A DNA stretch of 64,000 bases from Tenacibaculum aquimarinum. Its GTDB lineage: Bacteria; Bacteroidota; Bacteroidia; Flavobacteriales; Flavobacteriaceae. The notes under the pieces are model-generated. The model was not told the origin of the DNA and searched no databases. It saw nothing but the letters and a program-made list of their open reading frames with translations. This document shows positions 27,257 through 35,600 of the stretch, one piece after another. Position 1 is the first letter of the stretch. Every line of letters starts with the position of its first letter. The position numbers were made by a program, and so were the translations under genes. The stretch is taken from assembly GCF_022478115.1 (NCBI RefSeq), contig NZ_JAKGSC010000001.1, positions 434,001-498,000 on the forward strand, written 5' to 3'.

Positions 27257-29983
27257 TTAATCGAACACTTTATCTAATACTTCTTGATGACGTTTTTTAT
27301 AACGTGTACTTGAACCTGCAGCTGGTGCAGCTTGGTATCCTCTAGAAGCAACTTCTAATCTATCTACAAAATCGAAACGTTCTAACATATAACCCCAAGC
27401 TCCCATATTTTTAGGCTCTTCTTGTGCCCAAACATAACGTTCAGCATTCGGATAATTTGCTATTACAGCTTTAATTTTTTCTTCGTGTAATGGAAACAAT
27501 TGTTCAATTCTTACCAAAGCAACATCTTCTCTTCCTAATTGTTCGCGTTCCGCTAACATATCATAATAGAATTTACCCATACAGAACACCATTTTAGTTA
27601 CGTTCTTTGGGTTAATTGTATCGTCTATTACTTCGTTAAAACCTCCTTCAGCTAACTCTTCAATAGTATTTACAGCCTTTGGATGGCGTAATAAACTCTT
27701 TGGTGTAAAAACAACTAAAGGTTTTCTAAAATCACGTTTCATTTGTCTACGCAACAAATGGTACATATTTGCAGGATTAGAACAATTTGCAACCGTAATA
27801 TTATCTACAGCACATTGTTGTAAAAAACGTTCTATTCTACCTGAAGAATGTTCTGGTCCTTGACCTTCATATCCATGAGGTAATAAAACTACCAATCCGT
27901 TTTGCAACTTCCACTTATCTTCTGCAGACGTTATATATTGATCAAAAACAATTTGTGCTCCGTTGGCAAAATCTCCAAACTGTGCTTCCCAAATAGTTAA
28001 TGTTTTTGGTGTTGCCATTGCATAACCATAATCGAATCCTAAAACTCCGTATTCCGATAAATGACTATTATAAATTGTTAATTTTCCTTTATTATTTGTG
28101 TTTGTGTTTAATAAGTTAACACGTTCTAAAGTGTTTTCGTCGCGCATAATTGCATGACGGTGAGAGAATGTTCCTCTCTCTACATCTTCTCCAGAAATTC
28201 TAACATCAAAACCTTCTTCTAATAAACTTCCGTATGCTAAGTTTTCAGCAATTCCCCAATCTAAAGAGTTTTCTTGAAACACCATTTTCTCACGGCCTTG
28301 TAAAATACGTTCTGCTTTACGTACAAACTTATGCCCTTCTGGAGTTGTTGAAATTACTTTAGCAATATTTTTCAATTTATCTGCCGAATACGTTGTGTCA
28401 GTAGACTGCAACATATCTTTTAGTTGCTTACGAACAAAACCATCCCAAACTTCTGGCATAAACTCTTGAATCTTAGAAGTAGTTTTCTTTTTAGATTGTT
28501 TAAACTCTTCTTCTAAGTGCTCTTTAAATTCATTGGTAATTTGTGTTACATATTCTGGAGCAATAGTGTTTTCGGCAATTAACCTTTCCGCATAAATTTC
28601 TTTAGCATTTTTATGTTTTGATATTGCTTTATATAATTTTGGCTGCGTAAAACGAGGTTCATCACCTTCGTTATGCCCGTATTTTCTATATCCTAATAAG
28701 TCTATGTAAATGTCTTTTTTAAACTTCATTCTGTATTCTACAGCTATTTCCATAGCGTGACATACAGCTTCTGCATCATCTGCATTTACATGTAATACAG
28801 GCGATAAAGTTACTTTTGCTACATCTGTACAATAAGTACTAGAACGTGCATCTAAATAATTGGTAGTAAAACCAACTTGATTATTTACAACTACATGAAT
28901 AGTTCCACCAGTTTTATAACCGTTTAAAGTCATCATTTGTGCTATTTCGTAAGCAATTCCTTGCCCAGCAATTGCAGCATCTCCGTGTACTATAATAGGT
29001 AATATTTTACTATTATCTCCTTCGTAAACTTTATCAATCTTTGCTCTTACTATTCCTTCTGCAACCGCAGCTACAGTTTCTAAATGTGATGGATTTGGAA
29101 CTAAATTCATCTTCATTTCTTGACCACCTTTATAGGCTTTACTTAATGTTAATCCTAAGTGATACTTAACATCTCCACTAATTGTTTGGTCTTCGAAATC
29201 TTTTCCTTCAAACTCGCTAAATAAATCTCTAACAGGTTTTTTAAAGATATTTACCAATGTATTTAAACGACCACGGTGTGCCATTCCTAAAACACATTCT
29301 TTAACACCATATTTTTCAGCGGCATCTCTAAGCGCTACACTAATTCCAGGAATTAATGTTTCTCCTCCTTCTACAGAAAAACGTTTTTGACCAACATATT
29401 TTGTTTGTAAAAAACTTTCAAACGTTGAAGCTTGATTTAGTTTTGTAAGAATATATTTTTTTGCTTCTAAATCGTAACTTGGGTGGTTATCGTTTTTGTT
29501 AACACGAGTTTGCCACCATTTTAATTCATCAGGATTACGCAAATACATATATTCTACTCCAATACTATCACAATAAATTGCTTTTAAATGCTCAATAATT
29601 TGCGATAATGTTTTTGCTCCAATACCTAAAATTTCTCCGGCACTAAATACTGTAGATAAATCTTCTTTAGTTAAGCCAAAGTTTTCAAACTCTAAATGCG
29701 GAGTATATTTTCTACGTTCACGAACCGGGTTCGTTTTAGTAAACAAATGTCCACGTGTTCTGTAGCCATTAATTAAATCTATTACTAAAAACTCCTTACG
29801 AACTGCTTCTGGAATTTCTGAAGAAACCTCTTCATCATCTAAATATTCTTCATTTGCAAGGTCATATCCTTGAAAAAAACTTCTCCAACTTGGTTCTACT
29901 GCATCTGGGTTTTTTTGATATTGCTCGTACAATTCGGCTATAAACCCTGTATGTGCTGCATTTAAGAACGAAAACTTATCCAT
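27257..29983 (-). CDS. sucA: 2-oxoglutarate dehydrogenase E1 component
   Basis: The 908-residue thiamine-diphosphate enzyme decarboxylates 2-oxoglutarate in the TCA cycle. Segments seen are DLINGYRTRGHL, LGMAHRGRLNTLVNI, HGDAAIAGQGIAYE and LPHGYEGQGPEHSS. Length is normal. I chose the ATG at 29983 because AAGGAG lies seven bases upstream, a rare clear Shine-Dalgarno for this phylum. The open frame runs six codons further. The -7 element TATTTTTG is at 30016-30023. Confidence 0.95.
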   Translation of the reverse strand: MDKFSFLNAAHTGFIAELYEQYQKNPDAVEPSWRSFFQGYDLANEEYLDDEEVSSEIPEAVRKEFLVIDLINGYRTRGHLFTKTNPVRERRKYTPHLEFENFGLTKEDLSTVFSAGEILGIGAKTLSQIIEHLKAIYCDSIGVEYMYLRNPDELKWWQTRVNKNDNHPSYDLEAKKYILTKLNQASTFESFLQTKYVGQKRFSVEGGETLIPGISVALRDAAEKYGVKECVLGMAHRGRLNTLVNIFKKPVRDLFSEFEGKDFEDQTISGDVKYHLGLTLSKAYKGGQEMKMNLVPNPSHLETVAAVAEGIVRAKIDKVYEGDNSKILPIIVHGDAAIAGQGIAYEIAQMMTLNGYKTGGTIHVVVNNQVGFTTNYLDARSSTYCTDVAKVTLSPVLHVNADDAEAVCHAMEIAVEYRMKFKKDIYIDLLGYRKYGHNEGDEPRFTQPKLYKAISKHKNAKEIYAERLIAENTIAPEYVTQITNEFKEHLEEEFKQSKKKTTSKIQEFMPEVWDGFVRKQLKDMLQSTDTTYSADKLKNIAKVISTTPEGHKFVRKAERILQGREKMVFQENSLDWGIAENLAYGSLLEEGFDVRISGEDVERGTFSHRHAIMRDENTLERVNLLNTNTNNKGKLTIYNSHLSEYGVLGFDYGYAMATPKTLTIWEAQFGDFANGAQIVFDQYITSAEDKWKLQNGLVVLLPHGYEGQGPEHSSGRIERFLQQCAVDNITVANCSNPANMYHLLRRQMKRDFRKPLVVFTPKSLLRHPKAVNTIEELAEGGFNEVIDDTINPKNVTKMVFCMGKFYYDMLAEREQLGREDVALVRIEQLFPLHEEKIKAVIANYPNAERYVWAQEEPKNMGAWGYMLERFDFVDRLEVASRGYQAAPAAGSSTRYKKRHQEVLDKVFD

Positions 29984-30015
29984 ATTGTTACTCCTTGTCA
30001 TATATATAATTAAAA

Positions 30016-30023
30016 CAAAAATA
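30016..30023 (-). promoter_or_regulatory. -7 promoter element of sucA
   Basis: CAAAAATA on the plus strand reads TATTTTTG on the minus strand, 32 bp before the sucA ATG. The region also contains an AAGGAG ribosome-binding site at about 29990-29996. Confidence 0.5.
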
Positions 30024-30100
30024 CAAATTTAAAGAACTTTAGCTATTGTTTTAGATTGAAAATAAAAAATGAAATAAAAATGATTTTTTTTTAATTTTTA

Positions 30101-30131
30101 TTTGGCAGTTTTCAAAAATGGTATATATTTG
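30101..30131 (+). promoter_or_regulatory. Promoter of the tRNA-Asn/Gly/Leu operon
   Basis: TTTG (30101-30104), a 19-bp spacer and TATATTTG (30124-30131) match the Bacteroidota promoter consensus exactly. The first tRNA starts 33 bp further on. Confidence 0.75.
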
Positions 30132-30163
30132 CACTCGCTAAACACAAATGGTGTTATGCAAAC

Positions 30164-30237
30164 TCCTCCTTAGCTCAGTTGGTTAGAGCATCTGACTGTT
30201 AATCAGAGGGTCTTAGGTTCGAGTCCTAAAGGAGGAG
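30164..30237 (+). tRNA. tRNA-Asn (anticodon GTT)
   Basis: The 74-nt gene has acceptor arms TCCTCCT / AGGAGGA, anticodon arm TCTGA-CTGTTAA-TCAGA with GTT, and T-arm TTAGG-TTCGAGT-CCTAA. CCA is not encoded. It is first of three tRNAs. Confidence 0.97.
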
Positions 30238-30263
30238 CAAAAAAGTTCATTAAAATAAAGACT

Positions 30264-30335
30264 GCGAAAGTAGCTCAGGGGTAGAGCATCACCTTGCCAA
30301 GGTGGGGGTCGCGGGTTCAAATCCCGTCTTTCGCT
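30264..30335 (+). tRNA. tRNA-Gly (anticodon GCC)
   Basis: The 72-nt gene has acceptor arms GCGAAAG / CTTTCGC, anticodon loop TTGCCAA (GCC) and T-loop TTCAAAT. It lies 26 bp after tRNA-Asn. Confidence 0.96.
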
Positions 30336-30358
30336 CTATACTTTGAAAAAAATTCCAA

Positions 30359-30442
30359 GCTGAAGTGGTGGAATTGGTAGACACGTTGGACTTAAAATCC
30401 AATGTCCATTAGGACGTGCGGGTTCAAGTCCCGCCTTCAGTA
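30359..30442 (+). tRNA. tRNA-Leu (anticodon TAA)
   Basis: The 84-nt class-II tRNA has acceptor arms GCTGAAG / CTTCAGT, anticodon loop CTTAAAA (TAA), a long variable arm (TGTCCATTAGGACGTG) and T-arm CGGG-TTCAAGT-CCCG. It is last in the operon, before a terminator. Confidence 0.96.
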
Positions 30443-30444
30443 CT

Positions 30445-30477
30445 AAAGCCTTAACGATAATCGTTAAGGCTTTTTTT
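30445..30477 (+). terminator. Terminator of the tRNA operon
   Basis: AAAGCCTTAACGA pairs with TCGTTAAGGCTTT around a 3-nt loop and is followed by T, giving a long intrinsic terminator. Confidence 0.92.
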
Positions 30478-30506
30478 ATTTATAATAATATTGTTTTAGG
30501 AAAAAG

Positions 30507-30546
30507 AAAAACCGTAATCATTTTTAAAAATGATTACGGTTTTTTT
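30507..30546. terminator. Palindromic terminator beside the left attachment site
   Basis: AAAAACCGTAATCATTTTT is followed directly by its exact reverse complement. It ends in T on the plus side and, read on the minus strand, also ends in T. Before the element inserted, this would have been the terminator of tRNA-Leu(CAA), because it abuts the displaced 3'-end copy of that tRNA. Confidence 0.8.
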
Positions 30547-30562
30547 GTACTCGAGGTGGGAA
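30542..30562. other. Left attachment site (displaced tRNA-Leu 3' end)
   Basis: It carries TTTTT plus GTACTCGAGGTGGGAA, identical to the tRNA-Leu(CAA) 3' end at 35664-35684. The following bases, up to about 30573, still resemble the tRNA T-arm (GTGGG ... CCCAC), but the loop is changed (AACAGAAA instead of AATCGAA). Confidence 0.85.
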
Positions 30563-30700
30563 CAGAAACCCACTATCTTTAACACTTAACAACCCGCTTA
30601 AAACACTGGTAAATCATTTTAAAATCAATAAAAGCACCATTAATAAAGGAATTTGTTATTGTTTAATAAAATTGAAATAAATTTAATACAATGTAAAAAT

Positions 30701-30719
30701 GGTTGGCAAAGGGTTGGCA
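30701..30719 (+). promoter_or_regulatory. Left pair of putative integrase arm-binding repeats
   Basis: GGTTGGCA occurs at 30701-30708 and again at 30712-30719, an 11-bp period. The same heptamer pair with the same period and strand is at 35593-35610, near the other end of the element. It lies just before the integrase gene. Confidence 0.6.
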
Positions 30720-30765
30720 AGAACCTAAAAAGTTTGTATATTAGTATTGTTCAAAACACAAAACT

Positions 30766-32079
30766 ATGGCTTCAGTTAAATATCAACTTCTTACAGAAAA
30801 AGAAAACGCACCAATTTATTTAAGACTTTCAGTAAGTCGAAAAGTAAACACACGTACAAAAACTGGGTTACATATAAATGCAAAAGATTGGAGCACCTCG
30901 AGTTTTCCAAAAACAAATACAGAAACTAATAAAAATTTAAAATCTGAATTACAGAAATTAGAAATCTATATTTTGGATGAGGTTAATAATGCAAATAGTA
31001 TTGGCGAAAAGATAAACACCGCGTGGTTGAAATTTAAAATAGATGTACACTTTAAAAGAGCAACAGAAAACAAACAAAGTGACTTATTAATAGATGCAAT
31101 ACAAACAATAATAGATGAAGCACCAACAAGAAAAAACGCAAAGGGCGGGATTGGTTTGTCTAAGAGTAGAGTAAACTCTTATACTTCATTAAAAAACATA
31201 CTTACAGAATATCAAAAGAATAACACGTTTAAGGTTAAAGATGTAGATGTAAAATTTGCTAAGAATTTTTTAAAGTGGCTACTAAATTCTAAGAAGTACC
31301 AAAAAACAACAGCATTAAAAAAGATATCAGATTTAAAGACCGTTTGTAATGATGCTTCATTTTATGGAATTGAAACAAGTGTACAACTAAAAAAAATAGA
31401 TAGCACAAAAGCAAAAAAAGACAAAATACTGTATTTAACACCCCAAGAACTAAAAAAGATAGAAGACACACCGCTTTTAAACGAAGCGTATAAGAACGCA
31501 AGAAAATGGCTTTTATTAGGTTGCCAAGTTGGGCAACGTGGTGGCGATTTGTTAAACCTCAACGAAAGTAATTTTATAAACTTAAACGGACTGGATGTAA
31601 TACAGTTAAAGCAACAAAAAACAGATAAGACCGTAACAATACCAGTATTAGAAAAAACGCAAGAAATAATAAAAAGCGGGTTGCCTTATAAAATATCTAT
31701 TCAGAAATTCAATAAACACATTAAAGAGGTTTGCAAATTAGCAGAAATAAACGAACCGATAGAAGATAGCAAGATAACTGTAACTGTAAAAGGTAAGGGA
31801 AATAAAGAGAAAAGAAAAATTAACGGAACTTATGAGAAATGGGAATTAATGGCTTCACACGTTTGTAGACGTTCTTTTGCTTCTAACTTATACGGCACAC
31901 TTCCGACACCTCTAATAATGAGTATAACGGCTCACAGTTCAGAAAAAATGCTATTAAATTATATCGGTAAAGACAGTTTAGACTATGCGCAACAAATAGC
32001 AGATTTCTATACGTTACAAGCATTAAAAAATAAAAAAGAAACTCAATTAAAAGTTGTAAAAAACGCGTCGAGTCAGTAA
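30766..32079 (+). CDS. Tyrosine recombinase / integrase
   Basis: The 437-residue integrase has an N-terminal arm-binding domain of the Bacteroidota type (about 1-100), a SAM-like core-binding domain (about 105-205) and a catalytic domain (about 220-415). Active-site residues are all present: Arg258 (GQRGGDLL), Lys285, His365 and Arg368 (HVCRR), His390 and Tyr399 (LNYIG). It should recombine the tRNA-Leu attachment sites. It is first in the element, reading inward from the left attachment site, and looks intact. Confidence 0.93.
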   Translation: MASVKYQLLTEKENAPIYLRLSVSRKVNTRTKTGLHINAKDWSTSSFPKTNTETNKNLKSELQKLEIYILDEVNNANSIGEKINTAWLKFKIDVHFKRATENKQSDLLIDAIQTIIDEAPTRKNAKGGIGLSKSRVNSYTSLKNILTEYQKNNTFKVKDVDVKFAKNFLKWLLNSKKYQKTTALKKISDLKTVCNDASFYGIETSVQLKKIDSTKAKKDKILYLTPQELKKIEDTPLLNEAYKNARKWLLLGCQVGQRGGDLLNLNESNFINLNGLDVIQLKQQKTDKTVTIPVLEKTQEIIKSGLPYKISIQKFNKHIKEVCKLAEINEPIEDSKITVTVKGKGNKEKRKINGTYEKWELMASHVCRRSFASNLYGTLPTPLIMSITAHSSEKMLLNYIGKDSLDYAQQIADFYTLQALKNKKETQLKVVKNASSQ

Positions 32080-32349
32080 TATTTCAGATAATTTAATTTT
32101 AAAGTATAAATAATACCTTTAAAATTTATTTTTAGAGGGCTTATATTGCTTTTATTTGACTGTAAACCAATTACTTGTATTTTTATAATCCTTAGGAACA
32201 AATCGTTGCCGTTTCTAAAAACAGTGTTTAATTAGTTGATTTATGTTTTTTAAACAACTGATTTTTAGTTATTTATGTTTTTTGAAGTTATTGACAAGGG
32301 ACTTTTTTGTTAATAATTAGAAGTGTTTCGTTAATAACGATATACTTAT

Positions 32350-32490
32350 ACCTTATTAAACCTCATTATATTTACCAAAGTAAAAAAGAGCAAACTACCA
32401 ACTTGCGTCGAAAAGAATGCCCTTGTACTTAGGAAATACAAAGATACACCTTTTCGCGTAATTGACACCTAATAAGGTTGTGGTGGTTTG
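32350..32490. other. Structured intergenic region within the element (possible ncRNA or origin)
   Basis: The 440-bp gap 32080-32519 has no gene I can support. Its right half contains CGAAAAG (32409-32415) / CTTTTCG (32450-32456) enclosing TTGTA / TACAA; ACCTTATTA (32350-32358) / TAATAAGGT (32470-32478); and CAAACTACCA (32391-32400) against TGGTGGTTTG (32481-32490). The last two pairs cross each other, as in a pseudoknot or two alternative folds. A minus-strand TATCTTTG lies inside. The left half shows nothing. Confidence 0.5.
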
Positions 32491-32519
32491 TTAAGTATTA
32501 ATTTTAAAATATTTAACCA

Positions 32520-32798
32520 ATGAAGCAAGTTCAATTAGTGGGTATTACACCCGAAGAAAACAACAAGCCAATTTTTGAGTACATCGACAAAAAATTTGAT
32601 GACTTAAAAAAATTCTACCAACCAAAGAAACCTACGGAATACCTAACAAGGCAAGAAACCGCAGACCTTTTAAAAGTTGATTTGTCAACTATTCACAATT
32701 ACACTAAACGTAAAGTATTAAATGCTTGGGCAATTCAAGGTAGAGTTTATTATAAACGTTCTGAAGTTGAAGGTTCAATTATCAAACTTAATAAATAG
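32520..32798 (+). CDS. Helix-turn-helix protein, excisionase-like
   Basis: The 92-residue protein has a C-terminal winged helix-turn-helix of the MerR/excisionase type (LTRQETADLLKVDLSTIHNY, about 42-61, then GRVYYKRSEVEGSI). The N-terminal 40 residues are charged and helical. In integrative elements such proteins act as excision factors or control replication genes. It starts 4 bp before the next ORF begins, so the two are probably co-transcribed. Confidence 0.85.
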   Translation: MKQVQLVGITPEENNKPIFEYIDKKFDDLKKFYQPKKPTEYLTRQETADLLKVDLSTIHNYTKRKVLNAWAIQGRVYYKRSEVEGSIIKLNK

Positions 32799-32802
32799 AG
32801 TT

Positions 32803-33186
32803 ATGATGAAAGCACCACAACCAATTATTCACGTATTCAAGGAATTTAACGTGGGTAAATTTAAGGGAGTAAAACACTACGAACTTGAAGAAGTAAGCAA
32901 AGGAACTTCTTTGCTGTCTAATCAAATAAATTTAAGTATCAATAGAAATTTTGCCAAATCAAGTCCAGAGTATTGGCTTAAAATAAGAGAGGGCGAAAAA
33001 TGGAGTAATTGTATTACTGGTTTATTTAAAACCAAAGAAGAAAATATTTTTAAAGGAGATGTAGAAAGGAAAAAACATTTACTAATATTTAGACTTTCTT
33101 TTGACGCAAGAACACTAACAGTCTATTACTTTTTAGACTACCATACAAACGATTTAAGCGAGGTAATGCATTTGCTTAGAAGATAA
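32803..33186 (+). CDS. Hypothetical element protein (127 aa)
   Basis: It begins with two adjacent ATG codons 4 bp after the HTH gene; the open frame upstream overlaps that gene and is ignored. The protein is basic and mixed alpha/beta (for example SLLSNQINLSINRNFAKSS, HLLIFRLSFDARTLTVYYF) with no motif I can name. A terminator follows. Position between the HTH gene and the replication gene suggests a replication accessory or single-strand-binding role, but this is only inference. Confidence 0.6.
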   Translation: MMKAPQPIIHVFKEFNVGKFKGVKHYELEEVSKGTSLLSNQINLSINRNFAKSSPEYWLKIREGEKWSNCITGLFKTKEENIFKGDVERKKHLLIFRLSFDARTLTVYYFLDYHTNDLSEVMHLLRR

Positions 33187-33202
33187 CACAAACAATTCTT
33201 TT

Positions 33203-33225
33203 GAGGGTGTAAAAACCCTCTTTTT
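33203..33225 (+). terminator. Terminator between the accessory and replication genes
   Basis: GAGGGT (33203-33208) pairs with ACCCTC (33215-33220) around a 6-nt loop and is followed by five T. Confidence 0.75.
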
Positions 33226-33302
33226 CTCAATATTAATATTTAGGAGTTATAGCAACGTAACATCTGAATACAAACACTCTATTCTATATTTTGATAGACA
33301 AT

Positions 33303-34400
33303 ATGCCATTTAAAACATCTGATGAGGTTAGTATGCATAACGCGTATTATAACCCCTTATTAGAGTTTGTAAGTAAGACAGAGGTGGCAAATAAAACGAC
33401 TTCAGAATGTTACTACTATGTCAAAACAAAATACTTAAATCTATCATTTGTATTTATGTTTAATTACAAGAATGAGATGCAAGAATTAACCGTTAGGGGC
33501 TCAATTCATACATTTTACAACAATGGGCTTCATAATGCAAACAGATTAACATTTGAGCAATTTAAAACCTCTTTAGATAAATATACTTCAATCTTTGGTA
33601 TTGACTTGACAAAGTGCAAACTTTTACCATTAGAAAACGGTACAAACTTGTATTTAAACAACTTTAAAAATCATATATATAATGTTGATGAAATAATAGA
33701 AAACACTATTTGCGTTAAAAGAAATATGTTTAATCGTAATGCAGGAATAGATACTTCTTTAATTTCAGGAACATCTAAAAATGAAGTAAGAATTAAGTTT
33801 TATTCTAAATCGGCAGATTATCCAAAATATTGTACAGATACATTAAGAACAGAAGATAAACTATCTAAAATAAGAGGACTTAATAAAAAAGGGATTGTAT
33901 TTGTTTCAGATTTATATAATATCAAAAATCATATAATTTTACTTGAAAAACATTTAGAGAATGTGTCCAATATAGTTCTGTTTGATTACACAATTAAGAT
34001 GCCTAAAAAAAGTAAATACTTAAAGATAATTAACGAGTTAAAGAACCCTAATTATTGGAAAAAGTTAATTAAAAACTGTAAAAACTCAAAAGAGTATAAC
34101 ACGAAATACAACGAAAAAGTAAAACTATTAAATAGTTTGTCAAAAAGGTATGGAACAAATCTACTTCAAAACATTATACAAGAAACTGAAAAACAATCAC
34201 TTAAAGATTTGGGTGTTTGTAATTTTAGTACCTTTAAAATAAGTAAAACACTAAAGAATGCACTATTTGTAAAACCAAAGAATGCACCCTTATATATATG
34301 GTGCACTCCTTATCCATATAAAGTAGAAAGAATTGGTTTCATTCAATGTAATACAGATATTAAAAACACCTCTTTACAATCACTACCATATAATCATTAA
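33303..34400 (+). CDS. Putative replication initiator, phage gene II/X (Phage_CRI)-like
   Basis: The 365-residue basic protein has the pattern VRGSIHTFYNNGLHNANR ... LTFEQF near 65-90, then an EVRIKFYSK strand and later a predicted helical part. To my recognition this resembles the filamentous-phage gene II/X and plasmid replication proteins of Bacteroidota, which nick DNA to start rolling-circle replication. I cannot mark the catalytic residues with certainty. The ATG at 33303 is preferred to a TTG at 33291. A TATATTTTG at 33285-33293 may be its -7 element. Palindromic repeats follow its stop codon. Confidence 0.6.
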   Translation: MPFKTSDEVSMHNAYYNPLLEFVSKTEVANKTTSECYYYVKTKYLNLSFVFMFNYKNEMQELTVRGSIHTFYNNGLHNANRLTFEQFKTSLDKYTSIFGIDLTKCKLLPLENGTNLYLNNFKNHIYNVDEIIENTICVKRNMFNRNAGIDTSLISGTSKNEVRIKFYSKSADYPKYCTDTLRTEDKLSKIRGLNKKGIVFVSDLYNIKNHIILLEKHLENVSNIVLFDYTIKMPKKSKYLKIINELKNPNYWKKLIKNCKNSKEYNTKYNEKVKLLNSLSKRYGTNLLQNIIQETEKQSLKDLGVCNFSTFKISKTLKNALFVKPKNAPLYIWCTPYPYKVERIGFIQCNTDIKNTSLQSLPYNH

Positions 34401-34449
34401 TGATTTTTTTTTGATTAATCAATATTTGATTTCTTTTGATTAATCAATA
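34392..34449. repeat. Cluster of palindromes after the replication gene
   Basis: AATCATTAATGATT (34392-34405) overlaps the stop codon. TTTTGATTAATCAATA then occurs twice (34409-34424 and 34434-34449), 25 bp apart, each containing the palindrome TTGATTAATCAA. They could be operators for the HTH protein, replication iterons or part of an origin. Confidence 0.7.
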
Positions 34450-34506
34450 CTTTTTCAATTACAAAAATTCAGTTTACTGATTTATATCGATTATTTATTT
34501 AATACT

Positions 34507-34514
34507 TATATTTG
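34507..34514 (+). promoter_or_regulatory. -7 promoter element of the secreted DUF4468-like gene
   Basis: TATATTTG fits TAnnTTTG and lies 18 bp before the ATG at 34533. It shows that this gene has its own promoter within the element. Confidence 0.6.
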
Positions 34515-34532
34515 AAGTAAATAAAAAAAACT

Positions 34533-35105
34533 ATGAAAAAATATCTGTTAGTAATTGCATTATTATCACCGCTTGTATTTATGGCGCAAGGGAAAAGTTT
34601 TCAATTAAATAAGGAGACTCCAGAATTAATCAATCAATATGTTGTAATAGAAAGAGACTCTATGACAATAAGTGATGGTTATGACAAAATAATTGAATGG
34701 GTAAATATAACTTATAACACACCTAAAGAAGTTATAAAGTCACAGTTAAAAGATGAGTATATAAGGATTGAAGGAATTAATCAATCAATGACAAGTCAAA
34801 AAATATTAGGAAGAAAATTTTCATATAAAGGCAAATACTCTTTAACTTTTGAGTTTAAAGAAAATAAGATTAAGATGGAATTAACTAACCTACAAATTTA
34901 CTATGAAGGAACGAAATACACTACTGGTGGTTGGATGAATGATAACCCATCTCTTGCAAGTCAAACTAAAAAGAACGGCAAGACTAAAAAAGGAAAAGCA
35001 AGATTTAATCAAGGGATTATAGATAGTGTAAACGAATTAAGACTAAGTATTCAAGATTACATTGATAATAAGAATAAATCTATTATAAAAAAAAATGATT
35101 GGTAG
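34533..35105 (+). CDS. Secreted DUF4468-like protein (element cargo)
   Basis: The 190-residue protein has a Sec signal peptide (cleavage near MAQ|GK, residue 19). The body contains the DUF4468-type core: an N-terminal helix-strand (IIEWVNITYNTPKEVI), a central beta-sheet (YSLTFEFKENKIKMELTNLQ) and a C-terminal helix. DUF4468 domains have a TBP-like fold and are common in secreted Bacteroidota proteins, with unknown role. It is the only gene of the element that looks like cargo, has its own promoter, and is followed by a terminator. Confidence 0.7.
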   Translation: MKKYLLVIALLSPLVFMAQGKSFQLNKETPELINQYVVIERDSMTISDGYDKIIEWVNITYNTPKEVIKSQLKDEYIRIEGINQSMTSQKILGRKFSYKGKYSLTFEFKENKIKMELTNLQIYYEGTKYTTGGWMNDNPSLASQTKKNGKTKKGKARFNQGIIDSVNELRLSIQDYIDNKNKSIIKKNDW

Positions 35106-35206
35106 GGTAAAATAATTCACCAATCTAATGCTTACGTATAAAGGCTTTTTGACGGTCACACGCGCGTATTGTTTTGTTTTTTGCTAAAGTTATAATTCAG
35201 AAAATT

Positions 35207-35237
35207 AAAAAGCCACTCTTTTAAGAATGGCTTTTTT
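35207..35237 (+). terminator. Terminator after the DUF4468-like gene
   Basis: AAAAGCCA pairs with TGGCTTTT through a stem extended by TCTT/AAGA and is followed by T. The sequence between 35106 and 35354 otherwise shows no gene. Confidence 0.85.
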
Positions 35238-35354
35238 GCTATGAAAAAGAAAAAATGCTATGAGCACTTTTAATTTGTTTAAATATACAATAAAAAAAGG
35301 AGAAAACGAAAAACCTTACCTTTTGCACTTCGTTGTTGTCTGTTCGCGTGTGTG

Positions 35355-35600
35355 TTATATGTAGTGAAGTTCTCTAATAAATATAATAAGTTGTTCTTCA
35401 AATTGCTTAATTGTTTTAAGTTTATTAGAATAGCAAGTTTTTACTTTCCCTTTACTGATATAGAATTTAAAAAAAACAGAATTATATTCTAATTCTATTC
35501 TGTACCCTTGCATTATTGCAGTTCTATAACCTTGTGAGTTTCTTATTTCCGTTCTACTTGGCAACATAAAAAAGATGAGGTTTTTAAAAATTGTTGGCAT
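35355..35600 (-). CDS. Small hypothetical protein (81 aa) at the right end of the element
   Basis: The minus-strand ORF has protein-like composition in its second half (YRIELEYNSVFFKFYIS, then a Lys-rich stretch and FEEQLIIFIREL). Its ATG at 35600 sits inside one of the GTTGGCA repeats. An internal ATG 11 codons later is an alternative start and would give 70 residues. It is convergent with the DUF4468-like gene. Function unknown. Confidence 0.45.
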   Translation of the reverse strand: MPTIFKNLIFFMLPSRTEIRNSQGYRTAIMQGYRIELEYNSVFFKFYISKGKVKTCYSNKLKTIKQFEEQLIIFIRELHYI

